From contig JAUVLS010000043.1 of the NCBI GenBank assembly GCA_030600625.1, positions 1-8,431 of the forward strand: a stretch of DNA of 8,431 nucleotides, in the 5' to 3' direction. Position 1 is the first letter of the stretch; every line of letters begins with the position of its first letter. Origin of the DNA: Bacteroidales bacterium (GTDB lineage Bacteria > Bacteroidota > Bacteroidia > Bacteroidales > UBA12077). The translations under genes and the position numbers were made by a program. Positions 4,839 to 8,431 of this stretch are shown piece after piece. The notes under the pieces were generated by a model that did not search any database, was not told the DNA's origin, and saw only the letters and a list, made by a program, of their open reading frames with translations.

Positions 4839-7800
4839 ATGGAAAGGAAAAGTAAGATAAACTCTAAAAATTCAAAAAGCAAGATCATTTGTTTTTTAAA
4901 ATTGAACATGATGATTTTTATTATTCTTGGTGGCTTGCTGAGTGTTTCTACAAATACTTATTCGCAAAATTTTAAGATTTCAATATCAATGAAAAATGTT
5001 GAGATTTTAGAAGTGATTAAAGAAATAGAAAAGCAAAGTGATTTTGACTTTTTTTATAAGAATAACGATTTTAAAACTGACGTTAAAATTAATATTGATG
5101 TTACAGATGCAACTATCAAAGAAATATTGGATTATGTTTTGGGAAATACCGGTCTGACTTATTCTATTGTTGATAAAGATATTGCTATAACAAAAATATC
5201 CAAACAAGCTAACAATCAAAATCAATCAAACCAGAGTGTTATAATAGGTGAAATAACCGGAATTGTAACCGATGAAAATGGTGAGCCTTTACCGGGTGTA
5301 AACATTATAATTGAAGGAACTACCATAGGAACAGTTACAAATTTTGACGGAGAATATGTACTTGAAGTAGGTGAATTTACCGGTAATTTGGTTTTTTCTT
5401 TTATGGGTTTTAAACAACAAGTTATTGCTATAAACGGAAGAACAAAAATTGATGTAATACTTATTGAAGATATAGCCAAACTTGACGAAATTGTCATCAT
5501 TGGATATGGTGTTCAAAAGAAAACTGATAAAACAGGTGCTGTATCAACTATCGAAGCTACCGAATTAAATGTTGGTGTTTTAACCGACCCTATACAAGGC
5601 TTGCAAGGAAAAACAGCAGGTGTTTTAATCACAAAAAAAGGTGGTGACCCTAATGGTGGATTTTCAGTTAAAATTAGAGGCGCATCGGGTTTAAATTCCG
5701 GTACAAATCCATTATATGTAGTTGATGGAGTTCCCGGTGTTGACCCAACAACTATTGCACCTGAAGATATTGAATCTTTCAGTATTCTAAAAGATGCTTC
5801 TTCAACTGCAATTTATGGGGCAAGAGGTGCAAATGGTGTTATTATCATTACAACTAAAAGAGGAAGTACAAAACAAGGAACACAAATAGAATTTAATAAT
5901 TATTTGTCAATTGATAATGCAGCTAACAGATTAAATTTATTAAATGCTGAACAAATTAGAAAATATGCAGCCGATAACAGTTTGAATTTAACTGATGGCG
6001 GAGCGAATACAGATTGGCAAGATGAAGTGTACAGGCAAGCCCTTTCACAATCGTATAACTTAGCTGTTTCAGGTAGAAGCGAAAACACATCTTACAGGGT
6101 ATCAGCCACTCATACAGATTTTGAAGGAGTAGTTATTGGAACTAGAAAGAAGAGAGACATAGGTCGAATAAATGTTACACAAAAAGCTTTTGATAATAAA
6201 TTAACATTGGTTGCAGGAATAGCCGGCACAATAGAACATAATCAATATCAAAGCTATAGAGGTAATGGTGGAACTGATATACTTTATCAAACCTTTCAAC
6301 GAAATCCTACTTTACCTGTTTGCAATGAGGATGGAAGTTATTACGAAATTGATGAATTTGATTACAACAACCCTGTTGCAATAGCAAACGACATACAAAA
6401 CGAAAGAGATTCTAAACATTTTCTGGCAAATTTTAAAGCCGATTTTGAAATTATAAGTGGTTTGCTGGTAGGTATAAATACTGCTTACACACGTAATGAT
6501 GCAGAATCGTTTTATTTCCAGCCAAGTTATACCAAATCAACAACTACAAATGGCTATGCAAGAAGAAGCTACGGTAATTTTGAAAGTAAACTTTTAGAAA
6601 CAACTATTAAATATAATAAAGTATTTAATAAAATTCATAATTTGAATGCCGTAGCCGGTTATTCATATCAGGAAGACATTGTTACAGGTTTTTCGGCACA
6701 AGGTCGTGAACCTTTATCCGATTATGTTTTATCACATAATCTCGGAGTACTTAATAATGTAACCTTAGGAGATATATCATCTTATAAAGGTTCTAATAAG
6801 TTGATCTCATTCTTTGGCAGAGGTGTTTATAATTATAATTCAAAATATTACTTTACAGCTACACTTCGAAGAGATGGCTCTTCAAAATTTGGAGCTAATA
6901 ATGAATGGGGTTGGTTTCCTTCTACTTCTCTGGCATGGAATATTAAACGTGAAAGTTTTTTAAAAAACATATCCTTTATTACTAATTTAAAACTTCGTAT
7001 TGGTTGGGGATTATCGGGCAACCAGGAAATTGACAGATATATGGATGTTGATTTAATTGGTACCGGACGTACCGGTATTGACGAATATGGAAATCCAACT
7101 GTAACATTTGTACAAATTAGAAATGCTAATCCTGATTTAAAATGGGAATCTAATGAAGAATGGAACTTTGGATTAGATTTCGGAATATTAAACAGCAGGG
7201 TATCAGGATCGTTAGAATTTTATAATAAAAGGACTTACGACCTTATAGCTGAATACACGGTTCCTTATCCGCCAAACAGGTATCCATTAATCTTTGCTAA
7301 TGCAGGAGAAATTAAAAATCAAGGTTTTGAAGCAAACCTTCAAGCATTTATTATTGACAGACCTAATTTATTTTGGAAAGCAAATTTAGCTTTCTCTACA
7401 AATAACCCTGAAGTTGTTACATTATCTAATGGAAACTATAATCTTGAATATATGGATGTGGGATATATTTCAGGACGTGGAATGGTAGGCGTAAATACTC
7501 AAAGACTTGCTCCGGGTATGCCGGTAGGTACTTTCTACGGCTGGGAATATGCAGGTATGTCTGAAGATGGTAAATTTTTGTTTACAACCGCAGCAGGAGG
7601 CGTATCACGTGAGCAAAAAGAAGAAGATAAAAAAATTATAGGCAACGCTACACCGGATTTTGAAATAGGCTTTTCAAACTATTTTAAAATTTATAAAAAT
7701 ATTGATGCCAGTTTCTCATTAAGAGCTGTTGTAGGCGGAGATGTATTAAATGTAACACGCCTTATCTTCGAAAATCCTAATGTGCTTCCTACTCAAAATG

Positions 7801-8108
7801 CATTAGTAAGTTCTCTTGATTACGTCGGGATATTGGACGATTCTCCTAAATTTTCTGATTTCTATTTAGAAGATGGTTCTTTTTTGCGTTTAGATAATAT
7901 AACAATTGGTTATACCTTTAGTACGGCAGAAATTGATTGGTTAAAAAATCTACGCATTTACATTACTTCAAATAATTTATTAACAATTACCAACTATTCA
8001 GGCATTGATCCGGAAATGGGATATGATGGATTGTCTTTTGGACTTGACCAATATAATGTTTATCCAAAAGTACGTTCATTTATATTTGGAATAAATTTAA
8101 AATTTTAA
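4839..8108 (+). CDS. SusC/RagA-family TonB-dependent outer-membrane transporter with STN signalling domain
   Basis: A 1089-residue protein with a complete frame. A lysine-rich signal peptide with hydrophobic core MMIFIILGGLLSVSTNT ends near residue 42 (TYS-QN). Residues 45-120 are a secretin/TonB short N-terminal (STN) domain, the part that contacts FecR. Residues 138-212 are a carboxypeptidase-regulatory-like domain (GIVTDENGEPLPGVNIIIEG, FDGEYVLEV). The SusC linker DEIVIIGYGVQKK (216-228) leads into the plug at about 228-340 (GLQGKTAGV, IRGASGLNSGTNPLYVVDGV, DIESFSILKDASSTAIYGAR). The rest is the beta-barrel, ending in FIFGINLKF with the terminal aromatic expected for BAM-mediated insertion. 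It imports a ligand, usually a glycan or peptide, with the SusD partner encoded next, using TonB energy. The STN domain plus the upstream sigma/FecR pair mean it also reports ligand binding. The substrate is unknown. Confidence 0.95.
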   Translation: MERKSKINSKNSKSKIICFLKLNMMIFIILGGLLSVSTNTYSQNFKISISMKNVEILEVIKEIEKQSDFDFFYKNNDFKTDVKINIDVTDATIKEILDYVLGNTGLTYSIVDKDIAITKISKQANNQNQSNQSVIIGEITGIVTDENGEPLPGVNIIIEGTTIGTVTNFDGEYVLEVGEFTGNLVFSFMGFKQQVIAINGRTKIDVILIEDIAKLDEIVIIGYGVQKKTDKTGAVSTIEATELNVGVLTDPIQGLQGKTAGVLITKKGGDPNGGFSVKIRGASGLNSGTNPLYVVDGVPGVDPTTIAPEDIESFSILKDASSTAIYGARGANGVIIITTKRGSTKQGTQIEFNNYLSIDNAANRLNLLNAEQIRKYAADNSLNLTDGGANTDWQDEVYRQALSQSYNLAVSGRSENTSYRVSATHTDFEGVVIGTRKKRDIGRINVTQKAFDNKLTLVAGIAGTIEHNQYQSYRGNGGTDILYQTFQRNPTLPVCNEDGSYYEIDEFDYNNPVAIANDIQNERDSKHFLANFKADFEIISGLLVGINTAYTRNDAESFYFQPSYTKSTTTNGYARRSYGNFESKLLETTIKYNKVFNKIHNLNAVAGYSYQEDIVTGFSAQGREPLSDYVLSHNLGVLNNVTLGDISSYKGSNKLISFFGRGVYNYNSKYYFTATLRRDGSSKFGANNEWGWFPSTSLAWNIKRESFLKNISFITNLKLRIGWGLSGNQEIDRYMDVDLIGTGRTGIDEYGNPTVTFVQIRNANPDLKWESNEEWNFGLDFGILNSRVSGSLEFYNKRTYDLIAEYTVPYPPNRYPLIFANAGEIKNQGFEANLQAFIIDRPNLFWKANLAFSTNNPEVVTLSNGNYNLEYMDVGYISGRGMVGVNTQRLAPGMPVGTFYGWEYAGMSEDGKFLFTTAAGGVSREQKEEDKKIIGNATPDFEIGFSNYFKIYKNIDASFSLRAVVGGDVLNVTRLIFENPNVLPTQNALVSSLDYVGILDDSPKFSDFYLEDGSFLRLDNITIGYTFSTAEIDWLKNLRIYITSNNLLTITNYSGIDPEMGYDGLSFGLDQYNVYPKVRSFIFGINLKF

Positions 8109-8190
8109 TAACAATTTAAAAGTTCATAAAATCAGAACTGAAAACAAATTTTTAATTAAATGTATATAAATAACATAAAAATATAAACAG

Positions 8191-8431
8191 ATGAAAAAAA
8201 TATTTATAAGTGCTGCTATACTGCTATTTTTATCAATGTCATGTACTAAATTAGACGATGAAATATTTGATAATATACCTGCAGATAAATATCCTGAAAA
8301 TGATATTCAGGCAAAATTAATGGTAGTTCCTACTTATGGCGTATTACAAAATATGCTTGATGACGGGAACTCTAATGACGGTGGAGGCTGGTGGTATGCC
8401 CAAGAGGTAACTTCTGACGAGATGACTGCTC
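8191..8431 (+). CDS. SusD/RagB-family surface lipoprotein, N-terminal fragment
   Basis: Eighty codons and one base are visible before the right edge, with no stop. The N-terminus is a lipoprotein signal, MKKIFISAAILLFLSMSC, with Cys18 as the lipidation site, followed by TKLDDEIFDNIPADKY, the usual start of mature SusD proteins. The region PTYGVLQNMLDDGNSNDGGG (residues 48-67), then WWYAQEVTSDEMTA (68-81), matches the early SusD helix and the Q-E-x-x-S-D-E motif. Position 82 bases after SusC agrees. The protein would sit at the cell surface as a lid over the SusC barrel and capture ligand. The gap to SusC has no evident terminator, so co-transcription is likely. Confidence 0.9.
   Translation, partial: MKKIFISAAILLFLSMSCTKLDDEIFDNIPADKYPENDIQAKLMVVPTYGVLQNMLDDGNSNDGGGWWYAQEVTSDEMTA

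Noticed and set aside
5222..5516. Minus-strand frames of 75-92 codons inside the SusC gene
   Set aside because: They are shadows of the strongly supported transporter frame and show no family features.

Overview
The window looks like a chromosomal segment of a low-GC member of the Bacteroidota, probably a free-living or sediment-type Bacteroidales or Flavobacteria relative. The evidence is the ECF sigma / FecR anti-sigma / SusC / SusD gene order, -7 promoter elements of the Bacteroidota form TAnnTTTG, almost no Shine-Dalgarno sequences, and intergenic palindromic repeats of a kind common in that phylum. The species cannot be named from the sequence.

Layout. 3-374 (+) is the C-terminal end of an M3-family peptidyl-dipeptidase (Dcp-like); its catalytic part lies outside the window. 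375-1224 is an 850-base stretch without a credible gene but rich in structure. It holds a 383-bp element bounded by 25-bp inverted repeats, with six small hairpins in a mirror-symmetric order inside it. It also holds a short stretch resembling a dispersed Bacteroidota repeat, an orphan palindrome at 932-963, and a folded repeat at 1010-1108. 1225-1787 (+) is a two-gene toxin-antitoxin module: a ribbon-helix-helix antitoxin and a MazF/PemK-type toxin, sharing an ATGA overlap. A perfect 11-bp dyad over the promoter is a good candidate autoregulatory operator. 1922-2803 (-) is a TPR-repeat lipoprotein gene converging on the toxin gene.

From about 3050 to the right edge runs a nutrient-uptake locus under cell-surface signalling: an ECF sigma factor, a FecR-type anti-sigma factor, a 1089-residue SusC/RagA TonB-dependent transporter with an N-terminal STN signalling domain, and the start of a SusD/RagB lipoprotein cut by the window edge. 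In the known FecA-FecR-FecI logic, substrate binding to SusC/SusD is sensed through the STN domain by FecR, which then frees the sigma factor to transcribe the transporter genes. No degradative enzyme is visible, so the substrate cannot be assigned.

Two features of this locus stand out. A 125-bp hairpin repeat (3638-3762), resembling a non-autonomous mobile element, sits between the sigma and anti-sigma genes. A 19-bp direct repeat occurs twice in the divergent promoter region shared by the TPR lipoprotein gene and the sigma gene. I found no wholly new multi-gene system; the less ordinary content is in the intergenic repeats and operator-like palindromes.
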